Below are positions 1 to 8,549 of a stretch of DNA of 64,000 bases, piece after piece. Source of the stretch: Bacillota bacterium (GTDB lineage: Bacteria; Bacillota; Clostridia; Lachnospirales; Lachnospiraceae); NCBI GenBank assembly GCA_023386815.1, contig JAEWIZ010000022.1, positions 496,001-560,000 of the forward strand, read 5' to 3'. The notes beneath the pieces are model-generated. The model searched no databases. It worked only from the letters and a program-made list of their open reading frames with translations, and was not told the origin of the DNA. The stretch's first letter is position 1; each line of letters starts with the position of its first letter. Both the position numbers and the translations under genes were made by a program.

Positions 1-798
1 TAGTGAAAGATTTTCAACCTTAAGAACCGGTTCTGCACTTATATTCTTAGCCTCAAAATGATTATCGGTTAACTCACGGCCTGTCATATAATAGGTAAAA
101 TCCTTCGGTGTCAGCTCTTTCGTAAGGCCAGAGTATACATTTTTTCCGTTTCGCATAATACATACATCATCAGAAATCTCAAATATTTCTTCTGTTTTAT
201 GGCTGATGAACATGATTGCAATACCGCTGTCTCTCAGCTGACAGACCGTCTTGAAGAGCGCATCGACTTCTTTCTTGGTAAGTGCTGTAGTTGGCTCATC
301 CATTATGATTAATTTCGCATCAAAAAGTAATGCACGGCAAATCGCAACTAGCTGCTTGTCCGCAACGCTGAGTTCACCCATTTTTGCATGTAAGTCTATA
401 TGATAGCCAATTTTAGACAAAGCTTCTTTTGCAGTAGCTTCCCAGCGTTTTCTGTTAACAAGCTTCTTTCCGGCCGTAATTTCAGAGTTAATTGCCAAAT
501 TCTCCATAACTGTAAGATTAGGGAAAATGGACAGATCTTGGTAAATTACCTGTATGCCTAGTTTTGTAGCTTCAGCAGGAGTGATTTTTGCAATTGCCTT
601 ACCTTCAAAAAACACTTCTCCTTCATCTCTGGAATATACACCAGAGATAATTTTGACAAGCGTTGACTTTCCACAGCCGTTCTCACCTGCCAAACACATA
701 ACCTTTCCAGGTCTTACTTTAAAATTTACGTTCTCCAAAGCATGAACACCTGCAAATGATTTACATATCTCTGTCATTTCTAGTAAGTATTCTGACAT
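1..798 (-). CDS. Sugar ABC transporter ATP-binding protein (RbsA/MglA type), 3' end cut by window
   Basis: This is the ATPase of a monosaccharide-type ABC importer that couples ATP hydrolysis to uptake of the ligand caught by the neighbouring lipoprotein. The first 266 codons are visible and the frame stays open to base 1. Seen: Walker A GENGCGKST near residue 33, a Q-loop (YQDLS), Walker B (LIIMDEPTT) and a switch His in the following strand. The signature reads LSVADKQLV where the family usually has a Q-rich version. The start ATG follows a strong AGGAGG-like site. RbsA-type proteins carry two ATPase halves, so the second half should lie outside the window, probably followed by a permease. 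The binding-protein gene lies upstream in the same direction, separated by two hairpins. Confidence 0.93.
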   Translation of the reverse strand, partial: MSEYLLEMTEICKSFAGVHALENVNFKVRPGKVMCLAGENGCGKSTLVKIISGVYSRDEGEVFFEGKAIAKITPAEATKLGIQVIYQDLSIFPNLTVMENLAINSEITAGKKLVNRKRWEATAKEALSKIGYHIDLHAKMGELSVADKQLVAICRALLFDAKLIIMDEPTTALTKKEVDALFKTVCQLRDSGIAIMFISHKTEEIFEISDDVCIMRNGKNVYSGLTKELTPKDFTYYMTGRELTDNHFEAKNISAEPVLKVENLSL

Positions 799-830
799 AG
801 AGGGGGAACCTCCTTTTATTTTTCATTTTG

Positions 831-906
831 CGAGGCAGAGAAACCAAGCTCCTCTGCCTCGTATTTTCATTCCTGACAAGAGAATTAGCTTCTGATTCCT
901 CTTGTC
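831..906 (-). other. Two intergenic hairpins between binding-protein and ATPase genes
   Basis: Two stem-loops sit in the 140-base spacer. One pairs CGAGGCAGAG (831-840) with CTCTGCCTCG (852-861); the other pairs GACAAGAG (875-882) with CTCTTGTC (899-906). Neither has a good T tract on the minus strand, so they are more likely to stabilise the upstream binding-protein mRNA, or act as partial terminators that lower ATPase expression, than to be full terminators. The role is inferred. Confidence 0.5.
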
Positions 907-939
907 GCTGCATATGATTTATTTCATAATATCACTATA

Positions 940-1992
940 TTAGAATCCGAAATCATCAACGTTCTCAGTAGTAATAGCAATCTGACCCTGTCCAACAATA
1001 ACCTTACCCTGAATATCTACTGCATCATAACCTTCTACTCCCAGGTCAGCACCATTTGCAATTTCCTCACCATTATGCAGTTTCATTCCTAAATTAAGCA
1101 TTGCTTTTGCTGTAACACCTGCATCCCAAAGTGCAACAGAACCAAGGGTTCCATCTAATAAGTAATCCTTTACTTCCAGAGGCATTGCAACTGAAATTGC
1201 AAAAACTTTACCGGTTAAACCAAGTTCCTGAATCGCACGTGCTGCACCAGGCGCATCAAAAGAACCAGTTCCCAAGATTCCTTTTAAATCAGGATATTTT
1301 TGAATCAACTCTTTTGTTAATTCGTATGCTTTCTCAGCATCAGAATCATCTGCTACTCTTGCATCCGGAACAAGTTCCATCTTTGGATAAGCTGCCTTCT
1401 GGCGTTCCACTGCTGCATCTGCCCAGTTGTTCTGAGATTCCATGGTCATAGAACCTACCATCGTAATATACTTTCCTTCTTCTCCCATTTGAACAGCTAA
1501 TTGATCCATCAAAAATCCACCAAGACCTGCTTCATCGAAGGCTTCTACATCGTATGTAACATTCTGCATACCGGAAGCTTCTGTTGAGATTACGATAATG
1601 CCTTTTTCTATTGCTTCCTTACAAATTGCTTCACAGGCATCCGGGTCATTTGGTGAAAAAAGAAGTACATCAACTCCCTGGTTAACAAGGTCTGTCATAA
1701 TCTGTACCTGAGCTGCAGCATCAATTTCTGTAGGTCCTTTATAAATAACCTCGATACCGTTCTCTGTTCCCCATGCTTCAACATTTTTCTGTACGTGATC
1801 CCACCAAGCCTGTCCCATTACCTTTGGAACAAATGCAATCTTAGGTGCATCTTTACCTGTGGATGTGTCTGAAGCTGCTGCTTCATTTGTTTTTGTAGTT
1901 TCTTTTGTTGCGCTATTGCTACTTCCACATCCAGTTAGCAAAGCTGCTACCATGCTAATACTTAGCACTAATGATAATAATTTCTTTCTCAT
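940..1992 (-). CDS. Sugar ABC transporter substrate-binding lipoprotein (Peripla_BP_4 / RhaS-LsrB-like)
   Basis: This lipoprotein receptor probably delivers a sugar to the ABC importer encoded just downstream. The 350-residue protein begins with a charged n-region and hydrophobic stretch ending in the lipobox LLTGC (Cys22), followed by a Ser/Thr/Lys-rich linker typical of surface lipoproteins. The mature part matches the periplasmic-binding-protein type 1 fold (opening PKIAFVPKVMGQAWWDHV), closest in feel to RhaS/LsrB-like receptors. The start has an AGGAGG site five bases upstream. It has its own promoter and a palindrome resembling a LacI-type site. The ligand cannot be read from sequence; the isomerase and dehydrogenase nearby suggest a sugar, polyol or sugar acid. 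Confidence 0.9.
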   Translation of the reverse strand: MRKKLLSLVLSISMVAALLTGCGSSNSATKETTKTNEAAASDTSTGKDAPKIAFVPKVMGQAWWDHVQKNVEAWGTENGIEVIYKGPTEIDAAAQVQIMTDLVNQGVDVLLFSPNDPDACEAICKEAIEKGIIVISTEASGMQNVTYDVEAFDEAGLGGFLMDQLAVQMGEEGKYITMVGSMTMESQNNWADAAVERQKAAYPKMELVPDARVADDSDAEKAYELTKELIQKYPDLKGILGTGSFDAPGAARAIQELGLTGKVFAISVAMPLEVKDYLLDGTLGSVALWDAGVTAKAMLNLGMKLHNGEEIANGADLGVEGYDAVDIQGKVIVGQGQIAITTENVDDFGF

Positions 1993-2076
1993 AATTCCCT
2001 CCTAATTATTTTAAAAGTTTCTTATCAAACTAAGATGCATTCAACCATATGTTGAACATTCCTAATTCATGTAATT

Positions 2077-2105
2077 ATGATACCCTATCCAATTAACAAT
2101 TCCAA
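2077..2105 (-). promoter_or_regulatory. Probable sigma-A promoter of the binding-protein gene
   Basis: Read on the minus strand, TTGGAA (2105-2100) is followed after 17 bases by TATCAT (2082-2077). Spacing is ideal and both hexamers are near consensus. It lies about 85 bases upstream of the lipoprotein start. Confidence 0.5.
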
Positions 2106-2123
2106 CAAAAGAATTAACAATAT

Positions 2124-2137
2124 TTTAAACGTTTAAA
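2124..2137. promoter_or_regulatory. 14-bp perfect palindrome TTTAAACGTTTAAA, LacI-like operator
   Basis: The central AAACGTTT core is identical to the core of the two operators at 4.6 and 4.9 kb. It lies upstream of the predicted -35 box of the binding-protein gene. It is probably bound by a LacI-family regulator, either the local fusion regulator or a CcpA-like protein; which one is not decidable here. Confidence 0.5.
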
Positions 2138-2247
2138 TTAAATATGTTTATATTTATTGATGTTTTAATTATTTTTTTGTTACATTTGCTCAAATAATTC
2201 GGGTCTTATTTTGTCTGATTTTCTCGATTTTTGCGCATAAGATAAGC

Positions 2248-2282
2248 AAAAAAATTCCGTAACACAAATTACGGAATTTTTT
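2248..2282 (-). terminator. Rho-independent terminator after the sugar isomerase gene
   Basis: The stem AAATTCCGTAA / TTACGGAATTT has a six-base loop, with A runs on one side and T runs on the other, so it can work in either direction. It separates the isomerase transcript from the binding-protein gene. Confidence 0.8.
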
Positions 2283-2361
2283 CGCTTTTATAGATATTAT
2301 ATTTGCACAAGCATCTTAAAGACAAAGTATTATCTCTCAGAGGCACTTTGGCACAACTTAC

Positions 2362-3261
2362 TTACGCACCAACTTTTTTCAAAGTATCATCAACAAATCT
2401 CTTAGCTCTTGGAATATCTGCTTCATCTAAATGTTCTATAATAATTGGAATATTTGGATAGGATTTGCTCAATCTGGTTAGGTATAATTCATAGTTTAGC
2501 ACACCTAATCCGGCTGCCGGTAATTCTACCGCACCTGCTCCACGGAAGCTATTATGCTCAGCACTTCCCTCACCAAACTTTTCACCAATATTTTCAGCAC
2601 GTTTACAATCCTTTGCATGAGCAACCTTGATCTTATCATTTAGAACATGGAATATCTTTTCAATGGTAGGATCTACATTATCAATGTTAGAGTCATCAAA
2701 ATAATTGGTAGGATCTAACAGCAAACCAATTCCAGGATGATTTATTTCCTGAAGCAATCTTGCTGTCTGTTCCACAGAACCCACGATATTATTTACATAA
2801 TTCTCAACCAAGAAAACAGCATCATGGTCATAAGCAAATTTAGCAAGATCAATTGCAATAGCTTTAAACTCCTGATACGCTTCCTCTGTAGAATTCTTAT
2901 CATCATATAACCAGTCACTTTCGAGGTTGTAAGTACCGGTTTCACTTACTACATATGGACAGCCGAAATCTCTGGCATGGGCTAATATCTCTTTAACATA
3001 ATTAATATTAGCTGCTCTTTGAATCGGATCCGGATGAACCAGATTCGTATATGCAGAGATTGCTACAATTGGAAGACTGGCATTCCTGAAGGCATCCCGA
3101 ACTTTAGTAGCTTTTTCCTTGGTGATATTCCCCCTGCTTAAATCGATATCCTTGAATTCTAAATCCAACTGGACACAGTTCATATTATGGCTTTTTGCCC
3201 TCTCAATTGTCTCTGCCAGTGTATATGGATAATAACCTGTAAATATCCCTACTGAAATCAT
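2362..3261 (-). CDS. Sugar phosphate isomerase/epimerase, xylose-isomerase-like TIM barrel
   Basis: A 299-residue member of the AP_endonuc_2 / xylose-isomerase-like family, which uses a divalent metal to isomerise or epimerise keto sugars or their acids. Visible metal-site candidates in order are VSETG (Glu), VENYVN (Glu), LLLDPTNYF (Asp), VAHAKDC (His) and IIEHLDE (Glu), the usual Glu/Glu/Asp/His/Glu series at strand ends. Length is normal and there is no signal peptide, so it is cytosolic. The start has AAGGAGG upstream. It follows the Gfo/Idh gene on the same strand and probably shares its transcript. Together they suggest dehydrogenation then isomerisation of an imported cyclic sugar or inositol-like compound. 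Confidence 0.85.
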   Translation of the reverse strand: MISVGIFTGYYPYTLAETIERAKSHNMNCVQLDLEFKDIDLSRGNITKEKATKVRDAFRNASLPIVAISAYTNLVHPDPIQRAANINYVKEILAHARDFGCPYVVSETGTYNLESDWLYDDKNSTEEAYQEFKAIAIDLAKFAYDHDAVFLVENYVNNIVGSVEQTARLLQEINHPGIGLLLDPTNYFDDSNIDNVDPTIEKIFHVLNDKIKVAHAKDCKRAENIGEKFGEGSAEHNSFRGAGAVELPAAGLGVLNYELYLTRLSKSYPNIPIIIEHLDEADIPRAKRFVDDTLKKVGA

Positions 3262-3288
3262 AATTGTTATCCTCCTTATTCTTTCTTT

Positions 3289-3327
3289 CTATTCTTCCTT
3301 TCTATTCTTCCTTCCTATTCTTCTTCC
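3289..3327. repeat. 13-bp pyrimidine-rich tandem repeat, about three copies
   Basis: The motif CTATTCTTC recurs at 3289, 3302 and 3315, giving a 13-base period in the 206-base spacer between two genes of the same operon. It lies in the leader just upstream of the isomerase ribosome site; transcribed, it is purine-rich. Confidence 0.7.
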
Positions 3328-3467
3328 TGCCTATTTCTGATATAACCTTTCTAAGACTATTATGAAGCTCCAACTACTTCTGTCAAAAGCCTTTATTACA
3401 CTGGGGATGGATATGCGATCATATCAATCTGCATAACCTGGATCAGGCTTTTGACACTCGAATCCTT

Positions 3468-4571
3468 TTATAACATTTCTTTCAAATAAACTGTTCTTTC
3501 TTCGTGAATTGATTTATAACATGCTTCTACACAAGCTAGTGTCTTAACGTAATCTTCCGCGCTGATCTCCGGGTCTGTTTGATTTTCTATCGCAACCAGA
3601 AGGTTGGCCATTGTACCCACAAAAGCATCCGGGAACCACTGTGTCTCCCATTCAGGCATAATCCATTGATCCGGATAGGATCTACAGGTTAAACGTAATG
3701 TACTGCCACAGAATTCAGGCTCTCTTTTATGCCAGCCAATATCCCCTTCGGCAAACCCGTCGGTTCCTTCCACTCGCCAATTGATATAATTATTCTTCTT
3801 GCAAGGTTCTTCCGGCCAAGCCCATACATCATCCAGACTTGTTGCCATCAAACCATCACTATATTGGTAGGTATATTGAACAATTCCATCTGTATGATCA
3901 AATTTTGTTCTTGGATCTGTACGGCATACAGCAGTAATTTTCTCAGGATCACCGAATAAATATCTGAAAATATCCAGGTGATGCACTGCCATAGCATATA
4001 TTTCAAGTTTTTTATAATCTTTTAAAAAGGCTTGCCAATCAGGGATCGCTCTCATATCAATGGTAGCAATTACTAGCTTTCCAATAAGGCCTTTATCCAG
4101 TATACGTTTTAATGCTCTCATTGATTGGTCATATCTCATATTAGCGTTAACAGCAATTGGAATCCCGGCCGCCTTACCCAGCCTGACAATTTCCTTACTA
4201 TCCTCAACTGACATTGCAATTGGTTTCTGGCACAGAATACCTTTAATATGCTTCTTGGAGCATACATACCTTACGATATCCAGTTGAACATGTGGTGGAA
4301 CAGCTATATCAATAATCTCAATATCCGGATCATCCACCAATTCATGCCAGTCAGTATATACTTTTTCTAAATTATGTAGAGCTGCTACCTCCTTGCTTTG
4401 TTCAAGATCTAATGAGGTAATCGCATATGGATTAAAACCAGCTTTTCTATAAGCCACCAAGTGGCAGTTTCTTACAATAAAACCTGCTCCTATTATTCCG
4501 ATCTTGTACTCCTTTCTAGCGGGTAAAATTGGAATAGTGGCTAGTTCTAACTCCTTTTTCAAATCCTCCAC
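3468..4571 (-). CDS. Gfo/Idh/MocA family NAD(P)-dependent dehydrogenase
   Basis: A 367-residue cytosolic oxidoreductase of the glucose-fructose oxidoreductase / myo-inositol dehydrogenase family. The N-terminal Rossmann motif GIIGAGFI is at residues 24-31. The family's EKP motif reads CQKPIA here, so Gln replaces the usual Glu, as seen in some subgroups; the catalytic region continues with AVHHLDIFRYLFG, where HHLD supplies the expected His/Asp. Translation probably starts at GTG with AAAGGAAG upstream. A good sigma-A promoter and a palindromic operator lie directly upstream, so it is likely repressed until the substrate arrives. The substrate is unknown; the isomerase next door fits a sugar or cyclitol. 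Confidence 0.87.
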   Translation of the reverse strand: MEDLKKELELATIPILPARKEYKIGIIGAGFIVRNCHLVAYRKAGFNPYAITSLDLEQSKEVAALHNLEKVYTDWHELVDDPDIEIIDIAVPPHVQLDIVRYVCSKKHIKGILCQKPIAMSVEDSKEIVRLGKAAGIPIAVNANMRYDQSMRALKRILDKGLIGKLVIATIDMRAIPDWQAFLKDYKKLEIYAMAVHHLDIFRYLFGDPEKITAVCRTDPRTKFDHTDGIVQYTYQYSDGLMATSLDDVWAWPEEPCKKNNYINWRVEGTDGFAEGDIGWHKREPEFCGSTLRLTCRSYPDQWIMPEWETQWFPDAFVGTMANLLVAIENQTDPEISAEDYVKTLACVEACYKSIHEERTVYLKEML

Positions 4572-4619
4572 AGTTTACACTTCCTTTCCCAATGTTTTTT
4601 GATCACCGTTATCGTTATC

Positions 4620-4633
4620 ATGAAACGTTTCAT
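4620..4633. promoter_or_regulatory. LacI-type operator, perfect palindrome ATGAAACGTTTCAT
   Basis: This is a 14-base perfect palindrome. It sits just downstream of the -10 box of the dehydrogenase promoter, at or just after the expected transcription start, where a bound repressor would block initiation or early elongation. The same 12-base core, TGAAACGTTTCA, recurs at 4886-4897 in front of the divergent gene. Confidence 0.85.
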
Positions 4634-4646
4634 TTTATACAGATTA

Positions 4647-4675
4647 ATTTTAACACTACTGCCATTTAATGTCAA
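4647..4675 (-). promoter_or_regulatory. Sigma-A promoter of the dehydrogenase-isomerase operon
   Basis: On the minus strand, TTGACA (4675-4670) is followed after exactly 17 bases by TAAAAT (4652-4647). The -35 box is a perfect consensus and the -10 box is one base off. Confidence 0.8.
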
Positions 4676-4885
4676 TCATATTTATTGTTTATTTTTCATA
4701 CTTTATTTTAAAACATTATGCATTATTTGTTAACTTTTTTCAAGTTATAACCGGATTATACCTCACTATTTTACAAATAGGATATATAACTATAAAGTTC
4801 ATTTCATTTTTTATCAGTTTTATAACTTAAATTTCCATTTTATACTTGCGGATATACAAAGAGTATGATACGATATTTCCATTCA

Positions 4886-4897
4886 TGAAACGTTTCA
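4886..4897. promoter_or_regulatory. LacI-type operator TGAAACGTTTCA upstream of the UroD-like gene
   Basis: This is a perfect 12-base palindrome, identical to the core at 4621-4632, about 45 bases before the start codon of the divergent gene. The two identical sites 265 bases apart could support coordinated repression or looping over the shared control region. Confidence 0.85.
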
Positions 4898-4939
4898 CAT
4901 TACTAACACTGTAATAAATCTATATTAAGGAGTGACGAT

Positions 4940-6196
4940 ATGACAGGGAAAGAAAAACTTAAATTAGCATTGGCTCATGAAGAAGGTCCTGTTTTGCTTG
5001 ATATTGGAGGAATGCCCACAACCGGTATTCATTGTACAATCGTTGAAAAAATGCGTGAATTTTATGGCCTTGAAAAACGTATCATCAAAATTCAAGAACC
5101 GGTACAGATGCTGGGCGTTGTAGATGATGATTTGAAAGAAGCAATGGGAATACAAACAACTCCTCTATGGAGCGCCAATACCATGTTCGGCTTCAGGCAG
5201 ACTGACAAATTTAAAGAGTGGCGGACTCCCTGGGGGCAAGAAGTGCTTGTATCCGAAGAGTTTATGACCACACAGAACGAGAAGGGTGATACCTTTATCT
5301 ATGCCTGTGGTGATGTGAATTACCCTCCAACCGGTCATATGCCAAAGGGTGGCTTTTACTTTGATAATATCATCCGTGTGAAGGACTTTGATGAAGATGA
5401 GTATGATGTTTCTGATAACTTTGAAGAATTTGGTCCCATTTCTGAAGCTGATTTGGAATGGCTGCGGGTTCAGAAGGATGAGTTAAAGGATTCTCCTGAT
5501 GTAATTATGGGAAACCTTGGCGGTACTGCTTTTGGTGACATTGCTCTAGTCCCTGGTCCACAGTTAAAAGTACCAAAGGGTATCCGGGATATCGAAGAAT
5601 GGTACATATCTACTTCAATTCGCCAGGATTCTCTTCATCAGATCTTTCAATATGAGTTAGATGTTGCAATTAAAAATCTTGAAAAGATGTACCAGGTTTT
5701 AGGCGACTCCATTCAAGTTGCATATATCTGCGGCAATGATTTTGGCACCCAAAACGGTCCCTTCTTCTCGAATGAGGTTTTCCGTGATTTGTATGCACCT
5801 TATTACAGTGCTGTCAATCAATGGATTCACGAGCATACTTCATGGAAGACCTTTAAGCATAGTTGTGGAAGTATCAGCCAGTTAATGCCTGATTTAATAA
5901 AGGTCGGCTTTGATATCATTAATCCGGTACAGTGGACAGCAAAGAATATGGATCGTAATTATTTAAAAGATAACTTTGGTGATCATATTGTTTTCTGGGG
6001 CGGTGGTGTTAATACACAACGTACTTTGCCCTTCGGTACACCGGATGAGGTATTTCATGAAGTATTAGACTGTTGTAAAATTTTTGGTAAAAAGGGTGGA
6101 TTTGTATTCAATACCATTCATAACATACAACCCGGGGTTCCGGTAGAAAATCTTGACGCCATGGTAAAAGCAATCAGAACCTATAATGGCGAGTAG
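4940..6196 (+). CDS. Uroporphyrinogen decarboxylase (UroD/MtaA-like) family protein
   Basis: A 418-residue protein of the UroD superfamily. True UroD is about 350 residues; this longer form, with KHSCGSI near residue 310, resembles the methyltransferase-like branch (MtaA/MtbA) in which a His/Cys set binds zinc. Such genes are common in Firmicute sugar clusters and their reaction is largely unassigned. It starts at ATG with AAGGAG upstream, immediately behind a LacI-type operator, and is divergent from the dehydrogenase, so it should be induced with the sugar genes. No corrinoid-protein partner is visible, so methyl transfer cannot be claimed. Aldolase-like or other C-C bond chemistry is also possible. 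Confidence 0.8.
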   Translation: MTGKEKLKLALAHEEGPVLLDIGGMPTTGIHCTIVEKMREFYGLEKRIIKIQEPVQMLGVVDDDLKEAMGIQTTPLWSANTMFGFRQTDKFKEWRTPWGQEVLVSEEFMTTQNEKGDTFIYACGDVNYPPTGHMPKGGFYFDNIIRVKDFDEDEYDVSDNFEEFGPISEADLEWLRVQKDELKDSPDVIMGNLGGTAFGDIALVPGPQLKVPKGIRDIEEWYISTSIRQDSLHQIFQYELDVAIKNLEKMYQVLGDSIQVAYICGNDFGTQNGPFFSNEVFRDLYAPYYSAVNQWIHEHTSWKTFKHSCGSISQLMPDLIKVGFDIINPVQWTAKNMDRNYLKDNFGDHIVFWGGGVNTQRTLPFGTPDEVFHEVLDCCKIFGKKGGFVFNTIHNIQPGVPVENLDAMVKAIRTYNGE

Positions 6197-6226
6197 TAAC
6201 AAAAGCAAAATGTCTTGAGTATAATG

Positions 6227-6277
6227 ATAGCCGGAAAAATATACGCATCCACTGCGGTATACTTTCCGGCTATTTTT
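6227..6277. terminator. Bidirectional terminator between convergent genes
   Basis: The stem ATAGCCGGAAA (6227-6237) / TTTCCGGCTAT (6263-6273), with a further inner pairing TATAC/GTATA, is followed by TATTTTT. It lies between the UroD-like gene and the convergent regulator gene. Confidence 0.75.
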
Positions 6278-6317
6278 GATAATATAGTCATAAATTAATT
6301 ATATGGTAACAAACTGG

Positions 6318-8549
6318 TTAAAGATTATCTCCTATCAATGTTTCAGGATTCTCTTCAATTTTTTCCAAAGTACTTATCACCTCATCCGCTGAAATCTTAC
6401 CACTGATAAATTGTCCCAGCTCATTTCCAATCAATTCATGATATAGCTTAATATTATTCATGAATCGACCATGAACCATCACGCTTTGTCTTTTCTTGCT
6501 ACGAGAATAACTGTCTATTATTTGGTCTTTCCATGGATATAATCCAGTTGATTCTTTATTGACATAGAAGGATTTTCTACTGGAGGTACCAGCGAGGGTT
6601 GAAAAAGGTTCTGCGATCTGCGGTCCACAACTCCATTTCAGGAAATTTAATACTGCCTGTTCAATACTCTTTCCTTGATTGATGAGTCCCAGCCCCCATC
6701 CGCCTAAGACTGGATTACCACCCGGGATCATTGAACTTCCCACATTACCGGCAACCTTCGATGCCATAGCATCATTAATTCCAAATGCAAAACTGTCATA
6801 TAGAATTACCATAGCAACATCGCCTTTTTTAAATGCATTCGCTACATCCTCTAAATCGCTGTAATTATCACTTTGATTCGAATAACGAAATGTTTTCTTG
6901 TAATTTTCCAATGCTACTCTTCTGGTATTCTTTAAGGTATCGTCCTTGGGTAAAATATCATTTCCCTCATAAGTCCATAAACGATTTAAAAAATCAATAC
7001 TGTTATATAAGTTCCCCTCGTTAATTAATACCGAGCCATAGGATACAGGTGATTTTTCATTAAACGATTTTGTAAAAAATTCTGCTACCAAATTAAATTC
7101 ATCCCAGGTCTTTGGTACCTGTAATTCATAGCCATTTAACCTGCGAAATTGCATTTTGAATAAATTATCTTCGAATAAATCCTTTTGGTACATCAACAAT
7201 TGTGTACCTGTCATGAAGGGTAAACCATATAATTTACTTTCAAATTCACAAATATTCTCCGTGATATTTTCAATATAATCCTCAAAATATTTGGGATCCT
7301 CTTGTCTTAGAAAGGTGATATCCTTTAGTACTCCGTTTTCAACCAGATTATCCTTCCATAAGATATCATACATTACTATATCAATGTCCATTCTTGAAAG
7401 CTCGCTTGGATTGTTGATCAGTTCCCATAAGTCAAAATATTCAAAGAAATAGAAGTTAATATTTACTCCTGTTCTTTTTTCGTAGACTTCTGAAAGTGTT
7501 TTTAATACATTTGCCGTATCGGATTCCAGTAACGCTATATTAATCGTCCTATTCTGATTCTCCTCTAATTGAATATAATCAGCAAGAGAGGCATTTTTCT
7601 CCTTAAATTCAGAATATACTGTAATAACATTTTTCTGTGTAATATCCCTTTGATCTATCTTTTCCAGTAATCGATTGCTAGCAATACGGCCAATTTCATA
7701 ATCTGATAATTCAATAATCCCGTCATAGATACCATCATTATCAATCCAATTTTCTAACGTGATACAGATTAAAGCTAAATTACTTTTGATATCTTTAATC
7801 TTCAGAACTTTCTGAACACCTTTCGCAAGACTAGAACTTCCAATCACAAGATTGTCAATATCGGGATTTTCATATAGTAACTCGTAGGCAGCTTTAAATC
7901 CACTTTCACTGCTATGATCTCCCACTAATTTGTATATGATCTCAGCGCGGTTGTTCTTAGCAATGCGCTCCAAATCTTTAATTGAAACAGAAGCCATATC
8001 TAGGATGAAGCCCGTTTTCTTTAGGTTTCTTGCTTTACACCAAATAAAAAGTTGCTGAATTGCATGTGTATGATTAATGCAGATGACATCCCTATCATTT
8101 TGCGTATAGGTCGATCTGGTAATAAATACAATTGGTAAGTTTTCTACATTTAACTTTTTAAGCCATAGCTTTTTGTTCTGAGACGTACTAACAATAATTC
8201 CATCAACCCCCAGCTGAATAAAGTACTCAACGTCTTTACTTTCTAAAACAGCATTATTCCTGGAGGTTTTAAGAACGATACTATAGCCTCTGCTTCGAAA
8301 CTGTCCTTCTAAGGATGATAGAAATTGCTGTGTATTCTGATCATTGATACTATCCACAATGACTCCGATCAGATAGGTCTGTGCACTTTTTAAACTTCGG
8401 GCTTTTGCATCCGGCCGAAAACCTAATTGACGGATTGCATCTTCCACTTTTTTAATTAAATCCTCATTCTTAGTTTTTCCATTAATAACATTAGAAGCCG
8501 TCCCTAAAGATACTCCAGCTACTGCCGCTACTTCTTTTATCGTTGCTAT
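6318..8549 (-). CDS. LacI-family regulator fused to an extracellular solute-binding protein domain; ATA start
   Basis: The probable local repressor has an unusual three-part build over 743 residues. Residues 2-48 form a LacI helix-turn-helix (ATIKEVAAVAGVS, then TASNVING) with a hinge-type segment RSLKSAQ. Residues 60-315 form the LacI ligand-binding fold. From about residue 334 (TINIALLESD) to the end it resembles a family 1 ABC solute-binding protein, but with no signal peptide, so it would act in the cytosol. No ATG, GTG or TTG exists between the in-frame stop (8579-8577) and the HTH; the only start that fits both the family N-terminus and the GGAAGGAG site eight bases upstream is ATA at 8549-8547. 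An internal GTG at 8447 would delete the DNA-binding domain. The local palindromes are its likely operators. How two ligand domains act together is unknown. Confidence 0.85.
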   Translation of the reverse strand: MATIKEVAAVAGVSLGTASNVINGKTKNEDLIKKVEDAIRQLGFRPDAKARSLKSAQTYLIGVIVDSINDQNTQQFLSSLEGQFRSRGYSIVLKTSRNNAVLESKDVEYFIQLGVDGIIVSTSQNKKLWLKKLNVENLPIVFITRSTYTQNDRDVICINHTHAIQQLFIWCKARNLKKTGFILDMASVSIKDLERIAKNNRAEIIYKLVGDHSSESGFKAAYELLYENPDIDNLVIGSSSLAKGVQKVLKIKDIKSNLALICITLENWIDNDGIYDGIIELSDYEIGRIASNRLLEKIDQRDITQKNVITVYSEFKEKNASLADYIQLEENQNRTINIALLESDTANVLKTLSEVYEKRTGVNINFYFFEYFDLWELINNPSELSRMDIDIVMYDILWKDNLVENGVLKDITFLRQEDPKYFEDYIENITENICEFESKLYGLPFMTGTQLLMYQKDLFEDNLFKMQFRRLNGYELQVPKTWDEFNLVAEFFTKSFNEKSPVSYGSVLINEGNLYNSIDFLNRLWTYEGNDILPKDDTLKNTRRVALENYKKTFRYSNQSDNYSDLEDVANAFKKGDVAMVILYDSFAFGINDAMASKVAGNVGSSMIPGGNPVLGGWGLGLINQGKSIEQAVLNFLKWSCGPQIAEPFSTLAGTSSRKSFYVNKESTGLYPWKDQIIDSYSRSKKRQSVMVHGRFMNNIKLYHELIGNELGQFISGKISADEVISTLEKIEENPETLIGDNL

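Noticed and set aside
3381..3456. Inverted repeat TGTCAAAAGCC / GGCTTTTGACA before the dehydrogenase stop
   Set aside because: The 54-base loop and lack of a T tract make it a weak terminator; no other role could be supported.
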